A DNA stretch of 64,000 bases. Source: Brachionus rotundiformis. Taxonomy: Eukaryota; Rotifera; Eurotatoria; Ploima; Brachionidae. The notes under the pieces were generated by a model, which was given only the letters and a program-made list of their open reading frames with translations, did no database searches and was not told the DNA's origin. This document shows positions 11,041-23,101 of the stretch, piece after piece (the first letter of the stretch is position 1; each line of letters begins with the position of its first letter). Made by a program: the position numbers and the translations under genes. The stretch covers positions 746,527 to 810,526 of the forward strand of contig JAESIW010000115.1 in the NCBI GenBank assembly GCA_016802295.1, in the 5' to 3' direction.

Positions 11041-12190
11041 CTTGTAGAGCTTTATTTTCAGCTTCTTGTAAAGAAAATCCATTTTTAATAAAGTCACTAA
11101 TTAAGTGATCATGAAAAATGTTCCAAGTTGACAATTAATACATAACAAAACAAAAAGAAGACGAATCCAACGAATCCTAGTTTTAATATTTATAGCTTCA
11201 GTTAGGCAATTATGACACTGCCTTTCTTCATTTATTAAGCCAAGTGTAACTGCAGCATCACGAAAAGTGGCATGTTCTTTCCCATCAATAGTTTTTAAAT
11301 GTTTAAAAATCGTAGCACCTTATGAAACAATTTATAACTAGTTAGTGACTAAATATTTTCAAATCAAATGTAATATTATTAATGAAGACTCTTAAACAAA
11401 ATAGTTCAATATTTTTCGGACTTATAGAATGAATTCGAACACAAAGATTATTCACACGTCGTTGCCTTAATACCCATCGATTTATTTTAAAAATGTAATA
11501 TTGAGGTATTTCTTCATAAAACTATTGGTTTGCATTTTTATCTATTAAATTTAATTTAAACCAAGCTAAGAGCATTGTATCTTTATTCAAGCATTGTCTT
11601 AAATGATCGTCTTCTGCATCTTCTGGTATTAATAAATTTTAAAGATTCTCACCATGTATTGCCAATCGTTCAACACTATGACTAAGTTTTTGCAAGTCAA
11701 ATGAATACTTGATCGGGCGATATTAGTTTATCCCCTTCCTCAAATGATAACATTATAAGAGCATGCGGAAGACCACGCATTTGAAATTCAACCACACTAA
11801 AATGTAGATGGTAAAATATGTAAAGATCCAAGACGAACATTTAAACGCTCAGCCTGATTCTCTAAATGATCAATAAGTCCTTGATAACTTTCGATTCTAA
11901 ATTTTTTGTTGATTTAGTCGATAATAATCAAGCCTTGTTCTTTCAATTCTAGTGTAAGCGTCCACTATATTTTGTTGAAATAGTTTGCCCATATGAAACA
12001 TGACATTCATTTCCTCGAAACATATAGCGAAAGCAATAAAATTCCTTATAAGAAACATTTCCAATTCTGATACCGCGATTTGCAGATCGTGTATGCCTAA
12101 TTCCTTCAATGCGATCAAATGCTCCATCAGGAAATAAAAGCGAATAGCATAATGGTTCAGAATTTGGATTTCTATGTGAAATAAATTGCA
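11041..12190 (-). pseudogene. Helitron Rep/helicase relic A
   Basis: Reading the minus strand downward: SHRNPNSEPLCYSLLFPDG, a short block, then LFQQNIVDAYTRIE and RLDYYRLNQQKI (12,190-11,890). These are followed by degraded pieces resembling the AERLNVRLGSLHILPSTF segment, FQMRGLPHALIML (about 11,770), SPKNIELFCLRV (about 11,400) and the TIDGKEHATFRDAAVTLGL segment (about 11,270). This is the order of the Helitron N-like region and the linker before the PIF1 helicase. Many stops and frame changes show it is dead. The helicase motifs themselves are not seen. Confidence 0.75.
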
Positions 12191-12397
12191 CGCTTTCTGC
12201 TTTCGGCTTTACACTTATCTTTTTACTAACAAGTAAAATTAATTTTTTAATATTTCAAATAATTAATTTAAGATTTTAAATAAATAAAGAACCTAATGTT
12301 AATTTTTTTTCTTTAAATTAACAACAAATAAATATGAATATGAATATGAAGGAGAGACTACAATCTGATATTAGAATCAGATGAAGAAGAATAACCA

Positions 12398-13948
12398 ATG
12401 GGTTATTCGTCTATAGTAGTATCATTAGCCGCCAATTGCTGGGACCTGAATTTGTCAAACTTGTCTTTGAATGCATTTGTTGATTTTGCAGAAACAACAG
12501 TGTCCGGTAGCTCGTTCCATAACGAAGCTACTCTGTTCGTGAAGAAGTTTTCTCTAGGTTTTGACAAGCAAAGTTGCTTCCTGAGTCTTGGTTTTTACGT
12601 AGATTCATCGATGAGTTATTGATTTTAGGAGTTTGGCTTGAATCTGCGAAGGCATGCAGGTGAACACTGCTCTGTTTACTGACAATTTTGAATAGTTGGA
12701 TTGCATCACCTCTTTTCCTTCTACTTTCAAGCGTAGGGATACCAATTTTTGCTAATTTTGAGAAATAATTGAGATTTCTGAGACCAGGCACTAGTTTGGT
12801 AGCTCTACGTTGGACCCTTTCCAGCCTTTTAATGTCTTTCTTTTGTAAAGGATTCCAGGCTGCTGTACAGTATTCAAGATGTGGTCTTACAAACGCAGTG
12901 AAGAGTCTTCTAAAGTTGTCCGTTGTCCAAAATTTAAAGGCATTTTTGAGTTGAGCAAGGAGTCCATTAGCCATCTGGATTGCCTTGTCTATCTGGTCAG
13001 TCCATTTAAGCTTATTATTTATCATGATACCTAAATCTCTTTCCACAGACGTCTGTTCTAATACATGACTGTGTGAAGCATCTATTTTCATGGTGAAAGG
13101 TATTTGAAGGGTGCCTTTTGATCCAAATCGCATAATTTTACATTTCTTTTGGTTAAACTTCATATGCCAAGTGTCAGCCCAGTTAACTATATTGTCAATA
13201 TCTTCTTGAGCAAGTTTCAGGTCAAGCGAATTACGTATTGTGGAGATAAGTTTACTGTCGTCAGCAAATAGTTTACATGTATTTCGTACTGATTCAGGCA
13301 TGTCATTTATGAAAATGATAAATAGCAACGGTCCAAGGACCGATCCTTGAGGCACACCACTAAGGACCTTTAGCCATTTTGAGCTAGATTTACCAACAGT
13401 TACTCTTTGCGTTCTATTTGTTAGAAAATCTTTGAGCCAATTAAGAATTTTACCTGAAAAGCCATAGCATTCAAGTTTGGTCAGCAATAAGTCGTGTACC
13501 ACACTATCGAAAGCCTTGGCAAAGTCAAGGAACACAACTAATGCTTGAAAACCTCGGTTTAGGGCTTCAGTGATCAAGTCTAGACTTTCCAAAAGATTGG
13601 TGGTGCATGACTTACCAAAGACAAAGCCATGTTGCTCATTTGTGAGCAGTTTATTTGCTTCCAAGTGAGCCATCATTTCATTGCGGATTAGCTTCTCCAT
13701 GATTTTGCCTATTATAGAGGTTAGGGAAATAGGACGGTAGTTGCTGGGATCACTTTTCACGCCTTTCTTGAATATTGGCGTCACGTTGGCTTTCTTCCAT
13801 ATGGATGGGACAACACCTTCATCGAAAGATTTAATGAAAAGAAATGACAGGATTGGGCCCAGGGGAACACTGCATTCTTTTAGGACTTTAGGATGAACCA
13901 GATCGGATCCGATTGATTTATGAGTATCCAGTTCAGAGAGTAATTTGC
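12398..13948 (-). pseudogene. LINE reverse transcriptase
   Basis: Open from about 13,948 (no upstream ATG) to 12,528. It shows the fingers motif NYRPISLTSIIGKIMEKLI, palm FLDFAKAFDSVVH, the PQGSVLGPLLFIIFIND motif and the catalytic LFADDSKL (FADD box). It then has the C-terminal HLEYCTAAWNP…RVQRRATK region typical of CR1/jockey LINEs. A single frame change near 12,590 shifts the last part, where ENFFTNRVASLWNELPD continues in another frame. The catalytic aspartates are intact. It would copy LINE RNA at the target site if complete. Confidence 0.85.
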
Positions 13949-14665
13949 CTATTTTGTGACAGCTGATAGAGTGTCTAGGAAGGCAATGCTTGAGTTCCTT
14001 CCTTTACCCTTGCAAGTGCCACCGAGGTTCGACCATAAAATGCCCGAAAAATTGAAGTCACCTAGGACAACTAGGCCATTTTGTTTTTTTGTGTCAACTA
14101 ATTTTTTGGCATGGATAATGGCATTGTTAATGCTAGTGCTAGTGATGTAATCCGCATGTGGAGGGCGATAAACGCAACCAATTAGTAATTTGTAGCTTTT
14201 TAAGGTTAGTTGACACCAAACTTGCTCGCTTTCATTGTGATTTAATTTTATTTCAAAAGATGCAATGTCATTTCTGATGTACAGAGCGACACCTCCTCCT
14301 CTGGCAATTTCCCTGTTTCTAAGATACTTAGTGTAACCCGGCAAGTCGGTGATGGAGTAACTATTGAACCATGTTTCAGCTTCACCAATTACGTGGGGGA
14401 ATTTAAGGTTAATAATTAGAGAATTGAAATCAGCCCATTTATTAACAAGTGAGGTGGGATTTAGAAATATGAAACTAAGTTTATCTTGCCATGTGCAGGT
14501 ATGGTTAGTGTAAGGGGAGGATATTTGAATTAATTTCTGGTTTCGTAGAGTTTGATGTGCAGCAGGTTGTCCGCCCCCAACAGCTGAATGTCTATTTGTT
14601 TTTGATTTCAATTTTCCTGAGTTCACCGTTGCGGATTCCCCAGTACCACTTCTTCTCACCATCAT
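13949..14665 (-). pseudogene. LINE endonuclease (EEP type)
   Basis: Contains the exonuclease-endonuclease-phosphatase signatures: FIFLNPTSLVNK, GEAETWF (glutamate motif), GGGVALYIRN, CVYRPPH and LVVLGDFNFSG. It ends early at 13,949 where the C-terminal part, including the SDH region, should follow, so the domain is truncated by an internal deletion. This enzyme nicks target DNA for target-primed reverse transcription. Confidence 0.8.
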
Positions 14666-14858
14666 CTTGAAATCGATGCCTCCCAGAAACAGAATTTAGG
14701 CCATCGTTGCGTTTATTCCGTTCGGAGCGTAATTTACTTTCAATTAGTCGCTCATTTAAAGTCTTGTCTTGATTTATATAAATATTTCTATAATCATCAT
14801 ATTCTTTTAGGACTTTAGCAGCAATAAGCGTCGATTTTTGTGAATCACTATCTGTCAT
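14592..14858 (-). pseudogene. LINE ORF1-like C-terminal fragment
   Basis: From an ATG at 14,858: a charged segment with YINQDKTLNERLIESKLRSE and RNKRN, then KKWYWGIRNGELRKI. This resembles the basic C-terminal region of ORF1 proteins of CR1/jockey LINEs. It overlaps the endonuclease start in another frame. The rest of ORF1 is missing, which fits a 5' truncation. Confidence 0.5.
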
Positions 14859-14918
14859 GGGTTAGTGTGTTGTCATCACCTGGTGCTGCTGCCGCGCTGA
14901 CTTCAGCCGCAGCTTTGT

Positions 14919-16520
14919 CTAGTCGCCGCTGCTACCTCTCACCACTTCCTGGACAGCCCCTTTGTCCTCCTCGAAACTGCTGAAGTAAACTTTGAAGAAC
15001 GAGGAGTTCCTCGTGATTGAATGGCCTTGTCTCGAAGCAGTGACCATGCTGCCCTTGACGTCCACGACTGTATACGGCTCCGGATCCCATTCCGGTCTAG
15101 ACTTGTGAGTGCGCTTGAGCTTGAGCAGCACTCATGCGGGCGCGTGTTCGCTCATTGTACTCGTCCTCCATGCGTCTCCTGGACCGTTCGTGGTTCTCTT
15201 TGGCCAATCGATGCCACTCTGCTCTGTCTGGCTCGCCGACTGGTTCAGGCAAAACCGAAGTCCGACTGAAGCCGAACATCAACAGGTTCGGAGAAATTTT
15301 GGTGGCTGCATGAGGAGTTTCCGGATACGCCCTCAAGAAATCTCTTAGTGACTGATTCCCGTCGCCTCGGCTCCTCTGATGGTCTTGTCTAGGTTGCGCA
15401 TGAAACGCTCCACGTCGCCGTTTGCCCTTGGCCAAAGTGGTGTAATCTTGCGATGCTCAAATCCCAGCTCCCGTGCGTACTCGGCAAAGGAATGTGATTG
15501 GAATGAAGCGCCGTTGTCCGACTTGTAAATGAGCGGTGTGCCAAAAATGGAAAAGAGCTCGTCCAAAACAGGCTTTACGTGAAACCAGCTCGTTGATGCC
15601 ACATCGTTGACGAATACTTGCTTCGAGTACTCGCATAGATTCACAAACCTGAATTTACCGTTCGCCAACGGTCCGAAAAAGTCGCCGTTGACACGCTCCC
15701 ATGGTCCATTTGGGCATGCAGATGCCCTGAGAGGTTCGAAGGTTTGCTTTGTTGCTACGGTCTGACACAGATGACAATGTGCGACCTCCCGGTCGACTCG
15801 CTTGTCGATCCCTGGAAACCAGGCTCTCGCCCTAATCAGCGCCTTCGTCTTGACCACTCCTTGATGCCCACGGTGCGCCAACGTCACAATCGCCCCTCTC
15901 AGCTTGCTTGGTACGATGACTCGACTCCCTCGTAGCATGACACCATCCTGGGCCTCGCTGATCTCGCCAATGACGTGTTCGAACTCAGCCAGCTCTTTTG
16001 GTAGCCGCCCTGTCGGCTGGATGATGAACTTGCGTAAAAGCTGCAGCTGCTCGTCAGCCTCTGTTGCCACGGCCACCTCTTTTTTTGTGATTGCTCTTGG
16101 TAGAGCACTGACCACCACCATATTGATAAACTGCTCCAACTCGCTCTCATCCTCGGATGTGTCCCTTGTCGGGGCTGGTCCCACTGGCTGACGAGAAAAG
16201 TAATCTGCCACATTGGTCTTCCCTGACTGGTGCTCGATGGTGAAGTCAAACTGTGACAGGCGGAGGCCCCATCGCTCGATGCGTGCAGGTGGTCGCGATG
16301 CCGGGTTTCCAAAGATCAGCTGCACTGCCCTGTTGTCGGTGACCAGTATGAACTGCTGCCCAAACAGGTAGATCCAGAAGCGCTCGCAGGCCCAAACTGC
16401 CGCTAGTGCCTCCTTCTCGCACTGGCTGTACTTCCGCTCAGTTGCCGACAGCAGCCGTGAGGCACAACAAACCACGCTCCTGTCTTTCTCATCGTTCGTG
16501 TTAACTTGTGTGAGCACCTC
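14919..16520 (-). pseudogene. Gypsy RNase H and integrase
   Basis: The RNase H region shows SRLLSATERKYSQCEKEALA and LVTDNRAVQLIFG. Integrase follows with an HHCC zinc site (HRGHQG…CHLCQ), catalytic pattern D (NGDFFGP), D (YKSDNGASF) and E (NGDVERFM), and a basic C-terminal region after a frame change at about 15,345. The last part (about 14,919-15,131) encodes EWDPEPYTVVDVKGSMV, typical of the integrase C-terminal module. The DDE residues are intact, the frame is not. Confidence 0.8.
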
Positions 16521-17760
16521 GCGTCCACCACCAATCTGGTCTGCCAGTTTTTTTTAAAATACGAGAAACATTTATCTGAAATGGAGGCTTTTACTTGCTC
16601 GAAGGCTTGCTGCTCTCGCTCGCCCCATCTCCATCCTTCTGCCTTGATTGCAGCCCACAACGGCTCTGCTAGAGTTGCCAAATCCTGGATGAATCGGCCG
16701 CTGTACTGCACCATTCCCAGAAAGCTCCTGCACTGGCTCGCGTCTGCCGGCCGCTTCGCGTTCCTCAACGCCTCGACTCGATCCAGAGTTGGTGCTATGC
16801 CTTCTTCGGATAGTCGTAGTCCGAAGAACGTGAGCTCCTTCTTGTTCAACTCGCACTTGTCCACATTGAGAGTGACTCCAGCTTGCTCCAATGTCTCCAA
16901 CACCCGCATGAGGTTCTCGTGATGCTCCTCTTCCGATGCTCCGAACACCAAGATGTCGTCGCTTGATGGCCTTTTTGAGCAACCTGTTGTCGCAAGTAAT
17001 TCTGATCTTGACCTTCTTCGGCTGCCCCACCCCCGGGTTCTCCTGCTTCTTCTCGACCACCACCAAGTTCGAAATCCATTCAGGCACTTCGTCGTCCTCG
17101 CCCAACTTATGCATGACCCCCTCCTTGATCTGACTGTCGATCTCCTCTTCGACAGCATCGCGCCAAGCGAACGCTATAGGCCTCAGTGGTTGCCTTTTTG
17201 GTGCCACCGTTGGGTCCACCTCTATGTGAATCCTCCTCCCCTTTATGCAACCCACCTTGCCACTAAACAAATCTGGAAACCGCGATTTGATCGCCTTGAT
17301 TCGCTCCTCGATTGGCTGACTCAGGTCCGGTCGGACCTTTTCCTCGCTGACCGCGTGCACCTCACGCGCCTCGTCCATGAACTTAATGATGTTCAAATCC
17401 ACTGCCGTGCGATAGCTCAGCAAACAATCCGCGCCACCTTTGATCACCACAAATCCAGCTGCTATTTCCGCTCGACCACGCCTGACTCGGCAAATAAACT
17501 GGCCCAGTATCGGAAAGGGCTCCTCTGCTCGGTATCCATAGAGCCTGCTGTTGCAGCGCTCGAGCTTGGGCTTGTTGTACATCGCCTCGTATGTCCACTG
17601 GTCGATGACATTGATCGGCGCTCCTGTGTCAATCAGAAAGCTGTGCCACCCATCTGCACACTCGCTCTCGGTCCATCGTTGTAGCGATTCTGATTTCCAA
17701 TCGTGCCGACCTCCAAATCGCAACTGGCCTTGTAACTCGTCGTACTCCTGCTTGTTGACC
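16400..17760 (-). pseudogene. Gypsy protease and reverse transcriptase with deleted core
   Basis: Protease: the active-site motif LIDTGAPINVID near 17,610, with the second conserved region following. Reverse transcriptase: the N-terminal fingers end at CDNRLLKKAIK (about 16,990), then the sequence jumps almost directly to DDILVFGASEEE (about 16,960) and continues through the connection region. About 110-130 residues of the palm, including the first catalytic aspartate region, are missing. It cannot be active. Confidence 0.8.
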
Positions 17761-18584
17761 TCATATTTGTCCATATCCATGGTCAGCTGTCTGATCTGGC
17801 TCCTGCCTCCACTGCTCCTCGCTCGGAACTGCTGCATGCTTGCTCGTTGCTGACCGCCTCTCACCGCATCCTTGCTTCCACTCGTGCCCATGCATACCTT
17901 TGCGAAGTGACCCCTGATGCCGCATTTCCTGCATTCCGTGTTCAACGCGGGACACTCTGACTTCTCCTTGTGGCTTCGCCTGCCACAGTATTCACAGTCC
18001 TGTCTCGACGAACCATGACTTGGTGTCGACCAGCTCGGCCTGTTGTTGTTGCTTCTACCCCCACTGCTTATCGGTCTGCTGCTCATTTCCGCCGCGGTTG
18101 GCTTGAGCTCCCCGCTGACATTCTCGGCCACTCGCTCGTAGCCGTGCGCCTTCTCCAGCGCTGCCTTCAAATCTCGGTCTCCAGTGCCGCTCCAAACTCG
18201 CAGTGCGCCGACATTCGTCGTAGCCTAATGGCGTATTCGTTGACCGACTCGTCCTGGCGCTTCATGGCACGCCGGAACACACACTTCTCGGTGAAGACTG
18301 ATTTCTTTTCCACGAAGTGCTTCGTCAACTTCTCCTGTGCCTCCTTGAGCGTGTCCGTGTCGTCGGGCTTCCGTAGAGTCTTCCACACCTCGAAAGCCTC
18401 CTCTCCGATGAGAAGAGAAATGTTGCCTTGGCCTTTTCCGCGTTGGTCGTCTGCGACAGGTCCGTGGCGGTCCGGTAGATGTCGAAGCGCTCCAGCCAAG
18501 TCTCCCATCTTGACCCCAGAGTTGCCGGTTCGCCACCGTATATGAATGAGCCGCACGTGGCTCCACTTCTGTCGTTACTCATGT
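17760..18584 (-). pseudogene. Gypsy gag with two zinc knuckles, frameshifted
   Basis: Starts at the ATG near 18,582 (MSNDRSGATCGSFIYGG…ETWLERFDIYRTATDL), continues in another frame (EEAFEVWKTLRKP…FTEKCVFRRAMKRQDESVNEYAIRLR) and then in a third frame. Two CCHC knuckles lie near 17,900-18,000 (CEYCGRRSHKEKSEC and CRKCGIRGHFAKVC). Gag packages the element RNA. At least two frame changes are visible, so this copy is broken. Confidence 0.75.
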
Positions 18585-18654
18585 CTTTCTGCTCGGATTT
18601 GAATCTTATTGAAGATGATATTCGGTCCACCGTGGTTTAATCCTCGTCGCCAAG

Positions 18655-18883
18655 TGTGAAGTCGTTCTCAAGTCCAGTTCGAGAAAAAGCTTTTTTTCTT
18701 TTCAAAATCTTTATTTTTTTTCCTTAAGCTAAAAGAATCTTTCTTTTCTCCAGCGTGCTCCCCACTCGCCCAACATGCAAGAATAAATAGTACAAAAATA
18801 AAATATATAAATATCATAAGTAACTTAACGCTCACATACATAATAAATAAATAAACCGATAAGTATCTGTGGTGAACACCACA
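18655..18883 (-). repeat. 5' LTR of the gypsy element (about 229 bp)
   Basis: On the minus strand it starts with the 16-bp palindrome TGTGGTGTTCACCACA and ends ACTTCACA, so it has TG...CA ends. A TATA-like run (18,790-18,815) lies inside. It is followed at once by TTGGCGACGAGGAT, a likely primer-binding region, and the gag start codon about 70 bp on (near 18,582). No second copy is seen in the window. Confidence 0.6.
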
Positions 18884-19449
18884 CAAAATACTTCGAGGTT
18901 TTTCTGATTTACTGAATAAATACGTGTAAGTTTCCGGTGCTCAATTCTTCCTACTCGGCGATTCCATCTACCATTACTTAATGAGTAATGCATAGGTATT
19001 TCGGTGTATAAATATTGTCTAGCATTCTCGTCACGGCAGTTTAAATCAAAGAACGTCATCAACATGGTATTGCGTCCAGCTGCTTGCTCAATCTCTGCAC
19101 CATTTCGCATATAAATAACATGCATCTGAGGATCATGCACTTGGAGCCGCTCAATTGAAAGAGACATTTTGATAAGATCGTACTTGCAAAACCTAATAAA
19201 TGCTTCAAAAAAGCTAACAAAGCGTCCGTCTGCATAGTGGCGTATCTCATTGTAGTCAACGACTTGTTGCCCATTTCTGTTATGGATAATGATTTTTGGT
19301 AAATCATGACCCTTGAAAACAAACATGAACAGGCATTTAACATTGTTTGAGCCAAAGCACCACTCGACATTAAAAAAGCTTCCATATTTCATTAATAGAT
19401 ACGCATTATAAGGCACAACCCTTGCATTTGCTATCAATGTTTTAACCAT
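18884..19449 (-). pseudogene. Helitron relic B, cut by the gypsy LTR
   Basis: A clean open frame from an ATG at 19,449: ARVVPYNAYLLMKYGSFFNVEWC, VKCLFMFVFKGHD, EIRHYADGRFVS, FFDLNCRDENARQYLYTEIPMHY, then NGRWNRRVGRI and SVNQKNLEVFC. This is the central Helitron segment before the PIF1 helicase. The frame runs into the LTR at 18,883. It partly overlaps in content with relic A, so the two come from different copies. Confidence 0.8.
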
Positions 19450-20152
19450 TTAGTTTAGATGATTGATAGAATGATTAAAATATTATTTAGTTTATGATTA
19501 TCTATTGAATTATTTAATTAATTAATAATTAATATTTCTTTCTTCTAAAAAAAAATCAATTAAAAATATTTTGTCTTATTTCAGTAAGTATTATTAAAAA
19601 TATCATCTTAAATTTTTATTAAAAAAATATAAACAAAACATTCATTCTTTTTAATTTAAAGCGATTTTACATTCTTAAAGTGAAACATATATTTCTTTTA
19701 ATACATAAAAAATATCATTTTTATGTAAATATCTTTAAAAAAATTTTTTAACAATAATTTTTAATTTTTTTCATACAAAAAGCGAAAATATCAAGTAAAT
19801 GTTGAAAAAAATTTTTTTTAAAGATATACGAGTATTGGTTTAATTCAGAGTGAGCAATTGATCACGATGATGACACAACCAAACTACGTTGGACGAAGAT
19901 CCAAAGCATTTTAACTTTATTCGTTCTTTGATGAAATCAAGAAACTCTAGATGCCATGTAAAACGCAAAGAAAGCTGAAGAAGAGCAGTGGCGACGCAAT
20001 ACTAGCCAAAAAAATATGGCGGCGCCAAAAAATTAGTTTGCTTGTTTTTTTGAGAGTTTTTTCTTTGTATGAAAGTAATCATCTTTTTAAAATAAAAATA
20101 ATTCTCTTTCATTTGATCCGAAAAATTAGTTTAATTCAATTCATGTAACTGG
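19450..20152. other. AT-rich stretch, nothing recognised
   Basis: No convincing ORF or repeat end. A less AT-rich patch at 19,840-20,030 gives no recognisable protein. Confidence 0.4.
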
Positions 20153-20949
20153 TGTTCAATAATAAATGACCGTTTTTGTTTTCTAGAAAAAAAATATGTT
20201 CCAGTCAGCCAAAATTGCTGAAAACAATTTTGAAAACAATTCAAAATTCAAAATTTTAAATTTAAAAAATTTCAAGACAAAAGCATATTTTAGTTAATTT
20301 AATTTCAAAAATCCAAAGTACTACCACTTAGTCCTATATATTTTTAGAAATCTGATTTATTTAGCTTTTAACTAAGGATCCTTTTAAATATTTAACTTTA
20401 AAGTACTTAGGTCAATACATTCTTAAAAATGGATTACCAAATTTTGGTTTATTTAAAGGTCCTTGGTCAAACAAAAAAGGATACCCACAAATTTTATATA
20501 TACATTTAAAGCTAATTTAGTGATGTATGACTGTGTAAAATTTTATTTAGATCCAATGTTACTATTGAAAGTTATAGCAAAAAGAAGCAAAAAACAGCAA
20601 TTTTTAAGAATTTTACCAGTGGTCATTTTTTAGCGGTTTTTTAAAGATTTTTTCCGAACGGAACATAATAGAGAAATGATCAATGGCTCATTTTAATCAG
20701 CATTATATTTGGCATCAGAATAGGTGTATATCAAAAATTAGTAATATTCAAAACTTCGAGGAAATTTTTAGTCAAAAGTCGGTCAAGGTGATAAGGGCCC
20801 GTTTCCGTATAAATAGAGGTGGAAAGCTAATAACAACAATTTCTTTAGCAAGAAAGGTGTTAGTTTATTACCTTAAAATTTCAGCAATTTTGGCTGACTG
20901 GAACATATTTTTTTTCTAGAAGACAAAAACGGTCATTTATTATTGAACA
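20153..20949. mobile_element. Non-autonomous DNA transposon with 70-bp inverted ends
   Basis: The first about 70 bp, from TGTTCAATAATAAATGACC, are mirrored at 20,880-20,949 with only a few differences. The element is about 797 bp and has no transposase-like ORF, so it looks like a large MITE. No clear target duplication is visible. Confidence 0.8.
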
Positions 20950-21007
20950 ACCGTTATTATGATCCAAAAAAATCACATGTATTTATGATCACTTGCTTTG
21001 AATTAAT

Positions 21008-22646
21008 ACAAACTCTGTTGAAATCGTTTTATTTTAATTTAGTGAAAAAATGCTTAAGAATTTTCTTATAAAAGTCTAATAACCCACCTAATCATACAAT
21101 TAACTCAATTAAAAAATTAATTGAACAAAATCAAAATTCAAATCAACAAAAACCTTTAATCGACTTTCCAATTGATAAAGACAACCGCCGTTTTTTACCT
21201 TTATGGTACAAAAACTTTACATGGCTGGATTATGATGTAACAAAAGACAAGGCTTTTTGTATTTCATGTAGATTATATCCTACATCAAAGACAAATAAAG
21301 CATTTACAGTCAATGGGTTTGCAAAATAGAAAAACGCTGTTTCTAATTTTTTTAACTCATCAAAAATCAACCGAACACATCACTTCTATTGATAGATGGC
21401 ATAATAAAAAATCGAATAAACAAAAAAATAGATTTAGTGAACATACACTTTTCAAAAAATATTCAAGAAAACAGAGAAAATTAAAAAAAAATAATCGAAA
21501 TCATCAAGTTATTGGCTAAGCAGGGTCTGGCTTTCCGAGTCCATGATGAGTCAGAGGGGTCAAATAACATTGGTAATGTTAAAGAATTAGTTAAGTGGTA
21601 TTCGAGTAAAGACAATTCTTTAAATGACTTTATAAATGGTTAAAAAAACTAACTACTGTTCAAAAAACATTCAAATCTGCTTTTTAATATATTATCGTGT
21701 CAAGTATTAAAGAGTTTAGTAAATCTAATGAATGAAAATGTATTTTATTCTCTAAAAGTAGATAAAACGACTGTTATAACTAAAATAGAGCAAATATCTA
21801 TGTGAATAAGATTTGTTGACTCAGATTTAGAAATTCACGAAAAATTTGTCAGTTTTCATGAAGCACCAAAAACAGACGGAGAATCTATCGTCAACTTAGT
21901 AAACAAGCCATAAACGAATTGGGCTTACCGTTAAGTAACATAGTTGGTCAGTGCTATGATGGCTGTTCAAATATGTCTGGAACTTACAAGGGACTGGCTT
22001 CTACATTAAAAAATGTCAACAAAAAAGCACTTTATGTCAATTGATATGCACATAAGTTAAATTTGGCTATTAAAGATACTTGTTCACGTATTACAAAAGT
22101 TCGAAACTGCATTGGTACAGTAAACTCGATTTGTAATTTAGTTGAAGGCTCTGCAAAACGTCATCATATTTTCAAAGAATTACAAAATGAAAAAGGTGAA
22201 AGTAATTTGACAATTAAAAAACTATCTGATACTCGTTGGTCATCGAGAGACAAAGCATTTAAATCAATAAGAGATAATTTACCAATAATATTTGAAACTT
22301 TAAAAGTATTTTTTTGTTATACGTTGAGATTTAAAGTTTAAAGTTTAAAAATTAAGGAGATAGATGAAAATGATCGTAATCAAACCGGTTGCACGGCTTA
22401 TTCACTTCTAAAATCAATAAGAACATTTGATTTTTACTTTTACATTATCACATTAAGTGAATTGTTAGATTGTATAAAAGTTCTTTCTGTTTATTTACAA
22501 AAACTGAATTTAGATTTAAAAAAAGCTAGACAAATGTGCAAAACAGTGATTGAGAATATTGAAAATTCAAAAAACAGAAGTAATTTGGTCGCAAGCTTTA
22601 CTTCTGAAAAACTTGATATTGGAGAACCTGTGCTTCATCGCAAACG
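21008..22646 (+). pseudogene. hAT transposase N-terminal and middle part, right copy
   Basis: A fuller version of the left copy. It adds a TTF-type zinc-finger-like start (LPLWYKNFTWL…FCISCRLY, 21,195-21,280), HITSIDRWHNKKSNKQ (about 21,375) and LAKQGLAFRVHDESEGSNNIGN (about 21,510). The shared GQCYDGCSNMSG and AHKLNLAI region follows. Frameshifts and stops are frequent, including the same TGA before YAHKLNL as in the left copy. Together with 23,777-24,572 it covers most of a ZMYM1/DUF4371-like hAT transposase. Confidence 0.75.
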
Positions 22647-22650
22647 TCAA

Positions 22651-22849
22651 CCGAATGCACATTTAATGACGGAAAAGAACATGTGTATCATTTAAATTTG
22701 ACTGATAATTTTTGTAACTGTAAGTTTAGATTGAAATAAAAAATATGTGGTCATTTTGTAGCACTAGAATCATTATTAAATGCACGTGAATTTGTAAATA
22801 AGCCAAAATAAGGAGGTCAAAAAAAGTCTACTAAATCATTAGAAAAATA
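22651..22849 (+). pseudogene. SWIM zinc-finger relic, right copy
   Basis: Same sequence and same internal stops as the relic at 4,602-4,800. Confidence 0.55.
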
Positions 22850-23101
22850 TTAGTTAATTATTAATTTTTGACTTATATTATTAAATTTAATTAAATAGAA
22901 TAAAACATTTTTTTTTAAAGTTTATTACTAATTTTTTGTATTTGAAAATTAAAATAAATCGTCTCTTTTATTTAAAAATAATTCTTTTATTTATCTGCTA
23001 AAATTAAACAGGACTAAATTGAAAAGTGATTTTTTTAGAAAACCAGTATGTTTTTAAGAATTTTGTATGATTTTCAGCAAATGTTTGTTTTGATAAAAAC
23101 T

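Larger units (their letters stand above)
12330..14858 (-). mobile_element. CR1/jockey-like LINE, internally deleted
   Basis: Oriented on the minus strand: the end of an ORF1-like protein (14,858-14,592), an apurinic-type endonuclease (14,665-13,949) and a reverse transcriptase (13,948 to about 12,398). The 3' end at about 12,330-12,350 carries a short AATATG-type repeat, as CR1-like LINEs often do. The expected 130-150 residues between endonuclease and reverse transcriptase are missing and the frame changes there, so this copy is defective. It abuts the gypsy element at about 14,860. Confidence 0.8.
14865..18883 (-). mobile_element. Ty3/gypsy LTR retrotransposon, defective
   Basis: A minus-strand element with a 5' LTR (18,655-18,883), gag, protease, reverse transcriptase, RNase H and integrase down to about 14,919. 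Its coding part is visibly GC-rich, unlike everything around it. The reverse transcriptase core is deleted, several frame breaks are present, and no 3' LTR is found at the left edge, where a LINE begins. It inserted into a Helitron relic, whose frame runs up to 18,884. Confidence 0.85.

Noticed and set aside
18167..18630. Programmed frameshifts in the gypsy gag
   Set aside because: Several frame changes plus a deleted reverse transcriptase core fit decay better than programmed shifting.
11041..19449. The two Helitron relics as one element split by LINE and gypsy
   Set aside because: They overlap in content around the SPKN/SVNQKNLE-VFC segment and lie in the wrong order for one protein.
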